Shown in pieces: positions 45,369 through 54,674 of a DNA stretch of 64,000 nt. Within the stretch, counting starts at the first letter, position 1. Each line of letters begins with the position of its first letter. A program made the position numbers and the translations under genes. The DNA is from Leadbetterella lacunae (GTDB taxonomy: Bacteria; Bacteroidota; Bacteroidia; Cytophagales; Spirosomataceae): assembly GCF_042649125.1 (NCBI RefSeq), contig NZ_JBHRYQ010000001.1, positions 4,712,001-4,776,000 on the forward strand, in the 5' to 3' direction. Below the pieces are notes generated by a model that saw nothing but the letters and a program-made list of their open reading frames with translations, was not told where the DNA came from and searched no databases.

Positions 45369-46259
45369 TTATCTAGTAGTTTGAGACGAAAACGTACTCT
45401 CAAATATTTTGTCGGCGTTATTTGATTCAAAGCCTTCGCGTCTATGCATCCTTTTGATTTCATCATCGGGGATGTTTTTAAACTGAGGTAAAACCTTTCG
45501 TTCGGCAAATTCCACATAACTTCCCGAAATACGGTGAGTGCTGCCATCTGCAAACTCGGCGTCAATCATTTCGGCCACCGTAGAGCTCTGTAAGAGGCCG
45601 TTGTCTGGGCTAACCTTCACTTTGCCACCCGCATTGTTTAATTTTATTCCAATGCCCTCTAAGAACTCATTGAACTTATAGATATCATCAAAACCAAGCG
45701 GCAGATTATGCACACTTATAGTATAATGATTTAAATAATAGCGGTTATAAATCACCCAAGCTGCGTATTCGCTTTCTGCTTGCAGAGCCTCGTAGTCTGC
45801 CCAGGTGGGTATTTGCCAAAGGGGCGAGTGAAGGAAGTTGTCAATCGCATAACCATCGTTTAGGTCAATGTCATCTACGGGGTCGCTTTTTATGGCGTCC
45901 GTATATTTTTTTATAATATTTTGAGCATTTTCCGAAAGGTCGCCAATTCTGAGTTCACTCACAAAAATCCGGGGGTAAGCTTCACTTGGCGGAGCATACC
46001 AAAAAGCGTCTATTTTCTTAGCTTCAAAGTGATAAAAGTCTTTTTTTGTATAACCGAGCTTTAAAAATATTTTTTCGAAAGAAGCAATTCCTAAGTTAGG
46101 AATTCCCAAGGTTCTAAACGCCACGTGGTCATTTTCTATATCCGCTTGAGTGTATATCATGCCAGCTGCTTGCATAGCATGGGTTATTTTTTTTACATCA
46201 GGTACTCTTTCGGTATACCGCTCCATGAGGCCATTCATTACAATATCTATTGTTTCCAT
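45369..46259 (-). CDS. DUF1338 / HglS-type 2-oxoadipate dioxygenase/decarboxylase
   Basis: Family members convert 2-oxoadipate to 2-hydroxyglutarate in lysine breakdown using Fe(II). The 296-residue protein shows the metal/substrate motif NDHVAFRT (His45, Arg49), a second His in LNHYTISVHNLPLG, and a Glu in GSYVEFAERK, the residue types expected for the HglS metal site. The VOC-like fold is retained. It is last in a set with a small exported protein and a saccharopine dehydrogenase, which fits the same pathway. Assignment rests on the family and context. Confidence 0.88.
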   Translation of the reverse strand: METIDIVMNGLMERYTERVPDVKKITHAMQAAGMIYTQADIENDHVAFRTLGIPNLGIASFEKIFLKLGYTKKDFYHFEAKKIDAFWYAPPSEAYPRIFVSELRIGDLSENAQNIIKKYTDAIKSDPVDDIDLNDGYAIDNFLHSPLWQIPTWADYEALQAESEYAAWVIYNRYYLNHYTISVHNLPLGFDDIYKFNEFLEGIGIKLNNAGGKVKVSPDNGLLQSSTVAEMIDAEFADGSTHRISGSYVEFAERKVLPQFKNIPDDEIKRMHRREGFESNNADKIFESTFSSQTTR

Positions 46260-46310
46260 ATTTGTAATATTTTTATGCTTTTAATTCTGTATTTTTAATT
46301 CACTTAAAGT

Positions 46311-47018
46311 TCAATTCAAAATTTTATCTGTTCTAAAATGCTCCTCTGTTTGATTCCAATGCCATTTTTTTATCCGAGGGTAAAAAATGCCATTGTATGA
46401 ATGGTAATCTTCGAGGAAAATAAATTCACCGTCGTTTTTGGCACTGTCGTGAATAAATTTGTATCCATTTAACAAATAGGTGCTCTGGTCGAAATAGAAA
46501 AACCAACGATCAGTTCCAATTCCTTTTTCAAAACTCACCGCCAACTCATAGCTGTCTTTTTGATTAAAACGTACTTCTTTTATCTCATCTGAAATCACAA
46601 CGCCCGGGTCTTTTAGTTTAAACGGTAGTCCAAAAAGATAGGTATAAACTGATTTTAGGTATTTTGTTCGCTCGCAATCAATTTGGTATCTTTTTGCGGA
46701 AATTTCCGGTATTATTTTAGATTCATTTAATGTTAAATCACAAACTCCTTTTTCTAGTTTTTGTTGAAAAGAAACTGAATCAGACTTTACTGAGTAAGCA
46801 AAAATATCTTTAGGGCGATTAAATGCCACTTCGAAGTTTCGGGTAGGGGCACCGTCTCGGACTATTTGATACTCAAAAGCGTATTTTAATTTTTCAAATT
46901 TAGAATTTGGGTCATGAGCTTTAATACTTTTTTCTATCAAATCCTGAGCATCTATTTTCTGCGAAAAGCAAAAAGTAGAAAGTAATAAAAATACAGAAGT
47001 TAAAAGCGATTTGTTCAT
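46311..47018 (-). CDS. Exported protein of unknown function
   Basis: A 235-residue protein with a signal peptide (NKSLLTSVFLLLSTFCFSQ) and a beta-rich mature part. LIEKSIKAHDPNSKFEKLKYAFEY near the N-terminus and FFYFDQSTYLLNGYKFIHD, then GIFYPRIKKWHWNQTEEHFRTD at the end, recall LolA/LppX-like outer-membrane-lipoprotein or DUF6503-type exported folds, but I would not assign a family. It starts three nt after the saccharopine dehydrogenase stop, so it is on the same transcript. Confidence 0.8.
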   Translation of the reverse strand: MNKSLLTSVFLLLSTFCFSQKIDAQDLIEKSIKAHDPNSKFEKLKYAFEYQIVRDGAPTRNFEVAFNRPKDIFAYSVKSDSVSFQQKLEKGVCDLTLNESKIIPEISAKRYQIDCERTKYLKSVYTYLFGLPFKLKDPGVVISDEIKEVRFNQKDSYELAVSFEKGIGTDRWFFYFDQSTYLLNGYKFIHDSAKNDGEFIFLEDYHSYNGIFYPRIKKWHWNQTEEHFRTDKILN

Positions 47019-47021
47019 TAT

Positions 47022-48101
47022 TTATTCTTTAAAAAAGGCACCGTTGCTAGTCTCTAAAAACTCCTCAAAGTTAATGTCCTCTTGCTTAATGAAACCTTTC
47101 TGAGGTAATTTTTTATTAGCGACCATTTCTACCGTAGCGGTTATTGATGCCGCGGTAGTCCAAGATATAGCCCGCCATTGTTCACCATCTATTTCTATAG
47201 GTTCATATGCTTTAAAGAACTCTTCTCTATTAATTTTATCGTTTTTCCAGCCTTCTACTGCCGAATATACGTACACTACGTCGTTTTGTACGGGCGGCTT
47301 TGCATTTGTCAAAATTTCTTCTAATAGTTGTCTTTTTTCTTTTAAGATAAGTTCATAAAGCATAAAACGCATGAGTTTGGCATGGCCAGGGTATCGCATG
47401 GTTTTGTAGTTTAGCGTATCCACCTTTCCTTCATAAGTCTCACACATGGTGCCCAAGCCACCTGAGGTGCTAAATGCTTCAAACTCTTCTCCGCCAATGT
47501 AGATTTTTTCCAGACCATCTAGTGCAGGTACCATTTTACGGGTACCGTTGTGTATTACTTCACAGTCGTTTATGTATTCGTTAATAACTCCCGCTGGCGA
47601 CCATGTGAAAGAATATCCCAAAAGTCCATTGGGGTGCTGAGGCAATGCTCCCACACGTAACTCAATATCTCTGATTTTGTCGAATCGCTTACATAAGTTA
47701 GCACCTACTATGCCAATCAGGCCGGGTGCCAAACCACACTGTGGGGCCATAACACAATCAACGTCTTCGGCCATTTTTCTGATGGCGGTGGTAGTGGGAA
47801 CATCTTCTGTGAGGTCAAAATAGTGAATGCCGTTTTTGCCGGCTATTTCGGCTATAGGTAAGTTTAGGTAAAATGGCATACAAGAAACCACGGCTTCGTA
47901 GTTTTTTAGTAACTTTTCCATAAAAGCTAAGTTTGTGCAGTCGCCCTCTACTACATCAAAAGGTAGCTTTAAGTCGTAATGTGGCTTGTTTTTATCTAAA
48001 CCTGTAACTTTGAATTTTTTGCTTAATAGAATCCCTACAAGAGACCCAACTTTACCCATACCAATAACTAGTACAGGCGAACTTTCTTTGAAGTTTGTCA
48101 T
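47022..48101 (-). CDS. Saccharopine dehydrogenase family protein
   Basis: The ATG at 48101 (MTNFKESSPVLVIGMGKVG) is the likely start; longer frames upstream run into the adjacent intergenic DNA and add a poor sequence. The 359-residue product has a Rossmann nucleotide site (VLVIGMGKVGSLVG) and APQCGLAPGLIGIVGANL, typical of saccharopine dehydrogenases that split saccharopine into glutamate and 2-aminoadipate semialdehyde. The following genes support lysine degradation. Other enzymes of the family (carboxynorspermidine, lysine-6-dehydrogenase) are alternatives. Confidence 0.88.
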   Translation of the reverse strand: MTNFKESSPVLVIGMGKVGSLVGILLSKKFKVTGLDKNKPHYDLKLPFDVVEGDCTNLAFMEKLLKNYEAVVSCMPFYLNLPIAEIAGKNGIHYFDLTEDVPTTTAIRKMAEDVDCVMAPQCGLAPGLIGIVGANLCKRFDKIRDIELRVGALPQHPNGLLGYSFTWSPAGVINEYINDCEVIHNGTRKMVPALDGLEKIYIGGEEFEAFSTSGGLGTMCETYEGKVDTLNYKTMRYPGHAKLMRFMLYELILKEKRQLLEEILTNAKPPVQNDVVYVYSAVEGWKNDKINREEFFKAYEPIEIDGEQWRAISWTTAASITATVEMVANKKLPQKGFIKQEDINFEEFLETSNGAFFKE

Positions 48102-48119
48102 AGTTTGTTTTTTTTGAAA

Positions 48120-48317
48120 ATGAAATGTAATGCGACCTTGCCGCAAGTAAAATTTGAAGAAGTGGAGGTTACGCCAAAAGGTCAGGAACAAAAGAGCATG
48201 CACTACGTAGGTAGGCAAGTCTGGCAAGGAAGTAGTTTAAATCTAGAAACAATTTTGTCTTGTTTTAATGATTACGAAGTTAATGAAATCATTGAATTAG
48301 ACAAGAAAAAGTGGTAA
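48120..48317 (+). CDS. Possible 65-residue protein
   Basis: ATG at 48120, divergent from the saccharopine dehydrogenase gene and ending 11 nt before a terminator stem. It has a balanced composition (starts MKCNATLPQVKFEEVEVTPK, ends EIIELDKKKW) and does not lie opposite a coding gene. No family recognised, and the coding case rests on frame length and position only. Confidence 0.4.
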   Translation: MKCNATLPQVKFEEVEVTPKGQEQKSMHYVGRQVWQGSSLNLETILSCFNDYEVNEIIELDKKKW

Positions 48318-48328
48318 AAAGTCAAAAA

Positions 48329-48355
48329 AAAGAGCCTTGGGTTGCAAGGCTCTTT
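48329..48355. terminator. Terminator of the IscA-type gene (and of the 65-residue frame)
   Basis: Perfect 11-bp stem AAAGAGCCTTG / CAAGGCTCTTT, 5-nt loop. On the minus strand it is followed by a T run, so it clearly serves the IscA-type gene. Confidence 0.9.
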
Positions 48356-48375
48356 AAGATATCGTGTTTTAGAAT

Positions 48376-48702
48376 TTAGACAGAAAAACTCTCTCCACAG
48401 CCACAAGTACGTGACGCGTTTGGATTTTTAAACTGAAATCCTTTTCCGTTAAGACCGTCCGAAAAATCTAATTGAGTACCTATCAAATACAATAAACTCT
48501 TTTTGTCTACAAAAATTCGGATCCCTTGATCTTCGAAAATATGATCGTTTGGCAATTCTGATGCATCAAATGCTAAGTCATACATTAAGCCTGAGCAGCC
48601 ACCGCCTTCTACCGAAACTCTGATTCCGTAGTCTGAAGTCTTACCTTCTTTTTGTTTTAATTCTATTATTTTATCTCTTGCTTGATCTGTAACCGTAACC
48701 AT
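48376..48702 (-). CDS. IscA/HesB-type iron-sulfur carrier protein
   Basis: A-type carrier that accepts and delivers Fe-S clusters. The 108 residues include the three conserved Cys in VEGGGCSGLMY and TCGCGESF. The family is clear; whether it acts like IscA, ErpA or SufA cannot be told. Monocistronic, with its own promoter box and terminator. Confidence 0.95.
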   Translation of the reverse strand: MVTVTDQARDKIIELKQKEGKTSDYGIRVSVEGGGCSGLMYDLAFDASELPNDHIFEDQGIRIFVDKKSLLYLIGTQLDFSDGLNGKGFQFKNPNASRTCGCGESFSV

Positions 48703-48708
48703 TTTGAA

Positions 48709-48716
48709 TATTTTTG
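48709..48716 (+). promoter_or_regulatory. -7 box of the YiiX-like gene
   Basis: TATTTTTG fits TAnnTTTG, 50 nt before the ATG at 48767. Confidence 0.4.
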
Positions 48717-48737
48717 TTATATTTCAAATTATAAATA

Positions 48738-48745
48738 CAAAACTA
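48738..48745 (-). promoter_or_regulatory. -7 box of the IscA-type gene
   Basis: Minus-strand TAGTTTTG (plus CAAAACTA), 35 nt before the IscA-type start. It interleaves with the box of the divergent gene, so the two promoters may overlap or compete. Confidence 0.45.
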
Positions 48746-48766
48746 TAAAACATTTATTAAAGTTTC

Positions 48767-49390
48767 ATGGCAAAGGGTATTAGGACCAAAAAAGAACTTG
48801 ACAAAATTGCAGAATATCAAAACTTTGGTAATAACCTGAAGTTTTACGATGCTATGCGTACGGAGTTTAATACGGGCGACTTAATATTCTTCTCTGGAAA
48901 TCACTGGTTATCAGGTCTTATTCGTTGGAAAAGCAAATCGGCGTGGTCACATGTTGGAATGGTAATTCGGATTGAAGAAATGGATAGGTTGTTTTTGGTA
49001 GAAAGTATTTTGGAATCTGGTGTTAGGCTTTTGCCCATGTCTTTTTTATATAAAAACTACTCAGGTAATAATCGGCCTTATGATGGACGAGTGGCATGGG
49101 CAAGGCACGCTATTTTGGGAGAAGATATTCAGCTTCAAAACAAAATCAGGGAGTTTTGTATGGATAACTTAACAAAACAATACGACCGCAAAGAATACTT
49201 CAGGATATTGTGGAGGAGTTTGGTAGGTATGAAAAGCCTCTTTGAAGACGATAAATATACGTGCTCAGAATATGTGTATGAGGCCTATAAATATGCGGGA
49301 GTAGACTTGCCGAAAGAAAAAGGCGTATTTATTAGCCCTGGAGCATTTTGGCGACAAGAATATCTAAATCTAAAAGCCATTTTGATTTAA
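48767..49390 (+). CDS. YiiX/YebB-like permuted papain-fold amidase
   Basis: A 207-residue cytoplasmic protein (no signal peptide). FNTGDLIFFSGNHWLSGLIRWKSKSAWSHVGMV carries the catalytic His, and DDKYTCSEYVYEAYKYAG the catalytic Cys, in the permuted order of the YiiX/NlpC-P60-related group. It probably cleaves amide bonds of lipid or peptidoglycan substrates; the target is unknown. Its stop overlaps the convergent DUF5686 gene by four bases. Confidence 0.85.
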   Translation: MAKGIRTKKELDKIAEYQNFGNNLKFYDAMRTEFNTGDLIFFSGNHWLSGLIRWKSKSAWSHVGMVIRIEEMDRLFLVESILESGVRLLPMSFLYKNYSGNNRPYDGRVAWARHAILGEDIQLQNKIREFCMDNLTKQYDRKEYFRILWRSLVGMKSLFEDDKYTCSEYVYEAYKYAGVDLPKEKGVFISPGAFWRQEYLNLKAILI

Positions 49391-51828
49391 AATAGCGGCA
49401 AAGTTACTCTTGGTCTGACTGTCCACCTATTTTTACTATACGATACTTTTGTGTAATCGTAAGCCGCAGAAGCACCCAGTCCAATTCGCACTCCGCGGAT
49501 TTTTATTTTTATCAAATTCCTTACTGAAAAGTTAGCTTCAAAAATACCCTTAGAAAGGTCACGGATAGGAACGTCTCTAATTATATATGTAGGTTGCGTT
49601 AGTTTGGCAAGAGCTATTTTATTTCCAATTGTAATTTCGGGTTGTATCCAAGGTATTTTAGAATGCCATAGGTTTTTCTCAAAGTCATGAATTACATTAA
49701 ACGTAGCATAGTTATTATAGCTATAGTCAGCCGCATTGAGCGTTTGGAAGCCATCTGAAAGGTTTGATGTAAAGAAACTCAAAGGCGTAGCCAAATTGCT
49801 GAATAGGTACGTATAAGGCAATGCTCCGCCCCAAGAATTACCTAGTGAAAGAGTTAAGTTGGTTTTGCCCACTTTGTTTATTTTTAACTGATGAAGAAGC
49901 ACAAGGTTAGCTTTCCAAAATGTATGCTTGGTTCTGGTTTCGAAGTATTTGTTGATATTAAATCTTACTACAGGGAAGCTGAGGTTTTGTTGGGTTTCTA
50001 TATATCCTATTCTATTTATGACTTCTTTGTACGCAAACCTAAAACTTAAGCCTATGGTATTGGTCTGAATGGTTTGTGTGGGTTGCTCTTGCACAAAGTA
50101 GGTAAGTGGGTTTCTTGTTTGGTTTTCTACATATAGCTTAATCTGCGTCCAGTTTAAGGGTTTTACATAGGCTGCAAAACCAATTTTTTTAAATTGGTCT
50201 AGGTTGTAAATACCTGAGCCAATATTGAGGTTTTCGATAGGTGTATACATATAATTGGCATACAAAAGAGGCGTTAAGCCCGGTCTTTGTAAGTCTTTTT
50301 CTCCATAAATCTCCAAACGGTTATATCTATCTCGTGTCAAATTATAGCTTAAACTGCCCTCATATTTATACATTTTGTCTTTAAGTCCAAATCCTGCACT
50401 TCCATAAAGTTTCCATCGTGGATTTTTAATCATATCGTTCATTATGCCTAAACCAATTCTTTGGCCTTCATAATTGTTTATATAAAATTGATTTAATAGT
50501 ATATTAACGGGCCCCGTGGGTACCAGACCAGACATGGCATATTTTATGATAAGCATACCTGGCCTTACTAAATATCTCGAAAATTTAGTTGAGTCGAATC
50601 GCTCGAATTTCCTATATAACTTTATCGCATTTGTGTCTAATTTGGTAGGTCTGTATTTTTCAAATTCCTTGTGACTGATAGCATCCGCGGTTGGAAGTAC
50701 GGCTACTGTGGCTCCGTCGAAGGTTATATTTGAATCGGATATTTTATCGGAGATATTATAAAATAAGTTTTCAATTTTAAATGTAAAATCTCCTTTGTAA
50801 GTTTTTGAATTCAAATTATATCCAATTTCGATTGAACGCTCCATAGGGTACCATTTAGTCGATGTTTTTTCAAACTTCTGAATGATTTTAAGCGGAATTG
50901 TTTGAGCTGAATCGGCACTTTCAGCTTCAAAATAGCTAAGTGCATAACCGTCTGAGCTCACTTTCATTAATCCATATAGGCTATTAAACTTTTTGTTTTC
51001 TAGAGGTTTAAACCTAATTGTAAAGGTGGTGTCAGCCGAGAGGCTATCCACAGCGAGTAGCTGAAAATCGTAATTTTTAAACGTGTTGTCAGAAAAAGGA
51101 GTGATATAGATCTTTTGATTAGACACCTTTGTGTCGTTGCCACCTCCCAAATTATTTAAATTAAAGTTGAATTTTTCCATATAAAAATCTCGGGGATTGA
51201 TATAGGGACTCATGAAAATATTTGCGGGGTAGTTTTTGGGAAAAGAAGAAATGCTATGCAAAACGAGTTCTTTTTGCTTTCCATTTTTTTGGTAATATTT
51301 ACCAATATTTTCAGTAATGAACAAGTCGCCCTCGAAAGACCTGGAATAACTCGTGTCTTTTTTGAAAAAGTTACGGACTGTACTTCCGCTTAAAAAGTAC
51401 TTGGTGTAGGAGTCGGCTTCTAGCTCGGGGTAGTTTTGAGAATCGTTGTTTTTTGAATTTTTTATTACTTCTCGAATTATCCTCCAAGCGGGGTTCTCGT
51501 CTGGGATAATGGTGACATCATTAAAAGTTTCGTTGGTTTCTTCTAAGCGAAAAACTAAGTAGTTTGGAGCAGTAACACTAAGTGTTTTTCTTTGGTAACC
51601 AATAGAAGAGGCTCTGAGTGATGAGCTTTGTTGTTTTAGTTTTATTAAAAATTTGCCCGTAGAGTCTGTCTGAACGCCATTTCGGGTGTTAGTTTCAATA
51701 ATATTTGCAAATGGAATAGGCTTAGATGTAGTCGCACTTATTACCACGCCTTCTACAGTGTAGGTTTGTGCAAAAATGCCATTACATATCCCAAGGATTA
51801 AAAACAAATGCAGTATATATTTCTTCAA
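49387..51828 (-). CDS. DUF5686 family outer-membrane protein with carboxypeptidase-regulatory-like domain
   Basis: An 813-residue protein. A signal peptide (KKYILHLFLILGICNGIFAQ) is followed by a CarboxypepD_reg-like domain (about 22-105, VEGVVISATTSKPIPFANIIE) and then the DUF5686 region, rich in beta strands with alternating hydrophobic/polar residues and ending in an aromatic strand, as in outer-membrane barrels. Its role is unknown; such proteins are common next to glycan or TonB systems. It is downstream of the glycosyltransferase cluster but separated from it by 42 nt, so it may be co-transcribed. Confidence 0.88.
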   Translation of the reverse strand: MKKYILHLFLILGICNGIFAQTYTVEGVVISATTSKPIPFANIIETNTRNGVQTDSTGKFLIKLKQQSSSLRASSIGYQRKTLSVTAPNYLVFRLEETNETFNDVTIIPDENPAWRIIREVIKNSKNNDSQNYPELEADSYTKYFLSGSTVRNFFKKDTSYSRSFEGDLFITENIGKYYQKNGKQKELVLHSISSFPKNYPANIFMSPYINPRDFYMEKFNFNLNNLGGGNDTKVSNQKIYITPFSDNTFKNYDFQLLAVDSLSADTTFTIRFKPLENKKFNSLYGLMKVSSDGYALSYFEAESADSAQTIPLKIIQKFEKTSTKWYPMERSIEIGYNLNSKTYKGDFTFKIENLFYNISDKISDSNITFDGATVAVLPTADAISHKEFEKYRPTKLDTNAIKLYRKFERFDSTKFSRYLVRPGMLIIKYAMSGLVPTGPVNILLNQFYINNYEGQRIGLGIMNDMIKNPRWKLYGSAGFGLKDKMYKYEGSLSYNLTRDRYNRLEIYGEKDLQRPGLTPLLYANYMYTPIENLNIGSGIYNLDQFKKIGFAAYVKPLNWTQIKLYVENQTRNPLTYFVQEQPTQTIQTNTIGLSFRFAYKEVINRIGYIETQQNLSFPVVRFNINKYFETRTKHTFWKANLVLLHQLKINKVGKTNLTLSLGNSWGGALPYTYLFSNLATPLSFFTSNLSDGFQTLNAADYSYNNYATFNVIHDFEKNLWHSKIPWIQPEITIGNKIALAKLTQPTYIIRDVPIRDLSKGIFEANFSVRNLIKIKIRGVRIGLGASAAYDYTKVSYSKNRWTVRPRVTLPLF

Positions 51829-51870
51829 ATTCGCAGTTATTTTTAATTAGAAATTGTAGGCGTATTTATT

Positions 51871-52884
51871 TCATTTTAAACGTTTTATTTGGTCTAGTAT
51901 TTCAAAAGAAGATTCGAATTTCTTTCTCTCTTTCCAAATTCGATTCGTAAATGCTTTGTTTCTAATTCGAATCAATATTTTAGGGTCATATTTACCTTTT
52001 CTAATAAATGGTAATGGGTCTTTAATAAAAAGTGCTACTTTTTTTGCAAAATAATTAAACCACCAAAACCTTCTGAACGAGTTAAAAATACTGCTTTTGC
52101 AACATCTATCGTAATACAAAATTTTATATGGAAGTGTAAATACATCAGACTCACCAAAACCCTGCGTCATGTTTTTTAGACGCTCCCAAGTAATGCGATT
52201 TTTGGCCGTAAAGTGCTTAAAATGGAGGTCGTTTGAATAGAATATTTTGTATCCTAAGTGTCTTGTTATTAGGCACATTTCGCTGTCAGCACCTGCAGAT
52301 TGGGTATTTCCTACGCGACCTTCAAGAAGCGGTTTCCAGTTGTTTTCAAACAAATAATCATAGATAAGTTTTCTTACAGATAGCCCAGCTCCTGGCACAA
52401 ATGCCCACTCAGTGATATCCACAAAGTCGCCTTCGTATAAACTTCCTATAGCGAAAGCATTTTTGTTATCTTCAAACCATTCAGGTGGAGTTTCTTCGTA
52501 AACTCCTTCTCCTGCACAGCCCAATAGCCCAATCTCTGGGTTTTGGAAGTATTTATCAATTTTGTATATCCAATCTTCTGCCACCCAGTTGTCGTCGTCA
52601 ACTATACTCAGGATGCCATATTGTGCTGCTATTATACCTGTTCTTCGGGCATTTGCCTCACCTACCTTGGTTTCTAATAATATCCGAAGTGGCACGATAG
52701 GGTTTTTGTCCCAAATTGCTTTTGCCACCGCTGAAGTTTTGTCAGTAGAGTTATTGTCTACCAAGATAACTTCCCAAGGAATGTTGTCGTAGTTTTTTTG
52801 AGCTTGGAGATATTCTAGGGTTTTTGAAATTACTTTTTCGCTATTATAACATGCTATAATAACCGATACGCCTTCACTCATCAT
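51871..52884 (-). CDS. Family 2 glycosyltransferase
   Basis: A 337-residue GT-A enzyme. VSVIIACYNSEKVISKTLEYL at the start and ILSIVDDDNWVAEDWIYKI (DDD metal site) are the donor-binding motifs, followed by EMCLITRHLGYKIFYSNDLHFKHF (ED-type acceptor motif variant). It overlaps the preceding glycosyltransferase by 11 nt. It probably builds a surface polysaccharide repeat unit. Confidence 0.92.
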   Translation of the reverse strand: MMSEGVSVIIACYNSEKVISKTLEYLQAQKNYDNIPWEVILVDNNSTDKTSAVAKAIWDKNPIVPLRILLETKVGEANARRTGIIAAQYGILSIVDDDNWVAEDWIYKIDKYFQNPEIGLLGCAGEGVYEETPPEWFEDNKNAFAIGSLYEGDFVDITEWAFVPGAGLSVRKLIYDYLFENNWKPLLEGRVGNTQSAGADSEMCLITRHLGYKIFYSNDLHFKHFTAKNRITWERLKNMTQGFGESDVFTLPYKILYYDRCCKSSIFNSFRRFWWFNYFAKKVALFIKDPLPFIRKGKYDPKILIRIRNKAFTNRIWKERKKFESSFEILDQIKRLK

Positions 52885-53761
52885 TTTTACTAAATAAATT
52901 CAAAATTCTAAAATATAACCTAATCTCAAAAGGCATTTGTTCCAATACCCGTTTTGGATTAGCTAGATTAGTTGTGGCGATTTTTTTTGCCCAATAAAGC
53001 ATTGTCTTTCTTTTTTTAGAAAAACTCAGTTGCTCTGTTTTGAATATATATTGGGCTATTTTTATTCCTTCTACAAATTGTAGGCCTTCGTTATCAGACT
53101 TAAACGAAACATTGTTGGTGTGCCTTCTGAAAAAATTCAGGCGTTTTTCTATTCGCGTGATTGAAATATTTGGTGATACTTGTACCCAAAAAAACCAATC
53201 GCCGGTATATTTGAATTTTGTAGTTTCATCAAAATTCACTTTCGATATTAAGCTTTTTCTGAATACGGCACTGCTGGCATTGTAAATCAAATTGCCTATT
53301 AAAAACTCATTTTTTATCAATGAATTCCCTTGCCATTTATCTGTTTCGTCTTCGTGGCTTGGGCTGTGAATCACGTTACCTTTTTCATCTATCCAGTTTG
53401 ATGCACAAAAACAAACCCCGTTTTGAGGGTTACTGTCTAGGTTTTCGACTAATTCCGTCAAAAAATTTCGGTCTGCGTAGTCGTCACTTTCTGCTATCCA
53501 AATATATTCGCCTTTGGCAAGTGCTAAACCTTTTTGCCATTGCACAAAAGTAGAACCCGAGTTTCGCTCATTTATTACGTAGTGACTTACTTTTTCATGG
53601 GTTTTGTATGTGTCAAATATTTGTCTGCTGCCATCGGTAGAGGCATCGTCTAGGATAATTAACTCATAGTCTTCAAAGTCCTGACAAAGAATGCTTTCTA
53701 TTCTTTGAACAAGGAATTTTTCATGATTGTAATTAGGTAATATTACCGAAACTTTAGGCAT
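52874..53761 (-). CDS. Family 2 glycosyltransferase
   Basis: A 295-residue GT-A enzyme with VSVILPNYNHEKFLVQRIESIL, LIILDDASTDGSRQIFDTY and GEYIWIAESDDYADRNFLTEL (ESDD metal site). It is third in the cluster and overlaps the next glycosyltransferase by 11 nt. Acceptor and donor sugar are unknown. Confidence 0.93.
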   Translation of the reverse strand: MPKVSVILPNYNHEKFLVQRIESILCQDFEDYELIILDDASTDGSRQIFDTYKTHEKVSHYVINERNSGSTFVQWQKGLALAKGEYIWIAESDDYADRNFLTELVENLDSNPQNGVCFCASNWIDEKGNVIHSPSHEDETDKWQGNSLIKNEFLIGNLIYNASSAVFRKSLISKVNFDETTKFKYTGDWFFWVQVSPNISITRIEKRLNFFRRHTNNVSFKSDNEGLQFVEGIKIAQYIFKTEQLSFSKKRKTMLYWAKKIATTNLANPKRVLEQMPFEIRLYFRILNLFSKNDE

Positions 53762-53794
53762 TAATTTCTTTTTGGATGTGTAAATAAATTCAAA

Positions 53795-54637
53795 TTAGCT
53801 CATTAGCTTTTTACCCAATTCGAATAAAAAAGGAGGCGTAACTTGTTTTATAAATCTTTTGACTGGGTTTGGTTCATACCCAATTATGTTCTTTTTGTCT
53901 TGAGCATTTGCTGGTGCATAATCTCCGGGTCTGTCTTGAAACTTCACGTGGAGTTTTTTGTTTTTGTCTACTTCATGTTCGGGTCTTCCGTTAGTAAAGT
54001 AGAAAAACGCCAAGGACTTACGGCTCATTTCCTCCGGACAGTTCAATATTTCGGGAACACCATGCATGTTAAAGTCAGTTACTGCAAAAACCAATAATCG
54101 GTTAAATATAGGCAGTACTTTTTTCTCGCATTTGGTTACTTCGGTATCCCAAAGTTCTAGGTGGCCGTTATATTCTTCTTTCCAGTCTTTATTCAGGTAT
54201 AATATGGCGTTTATCCTTCTGTCTAATGGCCATTTTACGTGTTTGCTGTAGTCAGCGTGTACGCCCAATTTACCTCCTCTGTTTAGCTGGTGCAAACCAC
54301 CTCCATAGTAGTAAGGGTCTGGAATGAGATCATTAATGCCAGTTAAGGTTTCTAGAAACTGCAAAAAAGGAGCGGAGTTAAACTGGTAAAGCAAATGCTG
54401 TGTAAATGGCCCCATTTTACCTTCGCCGTTTATTTCTTGTTTTTTCTCAAAGTGGGTTTCGTAGTCGTGCCAAACCTTTGTGCCCTTGGCAGGAAACTCT
54501 TCAAGTACTTTTTCAAGTGCCTCAGGGTCAAGAAAATTATCTATGACAATGTGTTCATACGGTTTCCCCGATTTAAATTCTTCAGAATGCTTTTTAGCCA
54601 ACTGCTGCATTCTTTCCGGATCAAAGTATAATTTCAT
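53795..54637 (-). CDS. 2-oxoglutarate/Fe(II)-dependent oxygenase
   Basis: A 280-residue protein with the metal triad His127-x-Asp129 in KLGVHADYSKH and distal His192 in DFNMHGVPE, and Arg206 for 2-oxoglutarate. The layout is that of prolyl-4-hydroxylase-like oxygenases (2OG-FeII_Oxy_3). It lies between a WbsX-type protein and glycosyltransferases, so it probably modifies a sugar or the polysaccharide carrier rather than a protein; this is inference. Confidence 0.88.
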   Translation of the reverse strand: MKLYFDPERMQQLAKKHSEEFKSGKPYEHIVIDNFLDPEALEKVLEEFPAKGTKVWHDYETHFEKKQEINGEGKMGPFTQHLLYQFNSAPFLQFLETLTGINDLIPDPYYYGGGLHQLNRGGKLGVHADYSKHVKWPLDRRINAILYLNKDWKEEYNGHLELWDTEVTKCEKKVLPIFNRLLVFAVTDFNMHGVPEILNCPEEMSRKSLAFFYFTNGRPEHEVDKNKKLHVKFQDRPGDYAPANAQDKKNIIGYEPNPVKRFIKQVTPPFLFELGKKLMS

Positions 54638-54674
54638 GATATCTTTTTGGATTGTAGATTTTTAGCCAATTTAA

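Noticed and set aside
48102..48227. Longer N-terminus for the saccharopine dehydrogenase
   Set aside because: The extension lies before the Rossmann fold, is unlike the family, and overlaps the divergent 65-residue frame; the ATG at 48101 fits.
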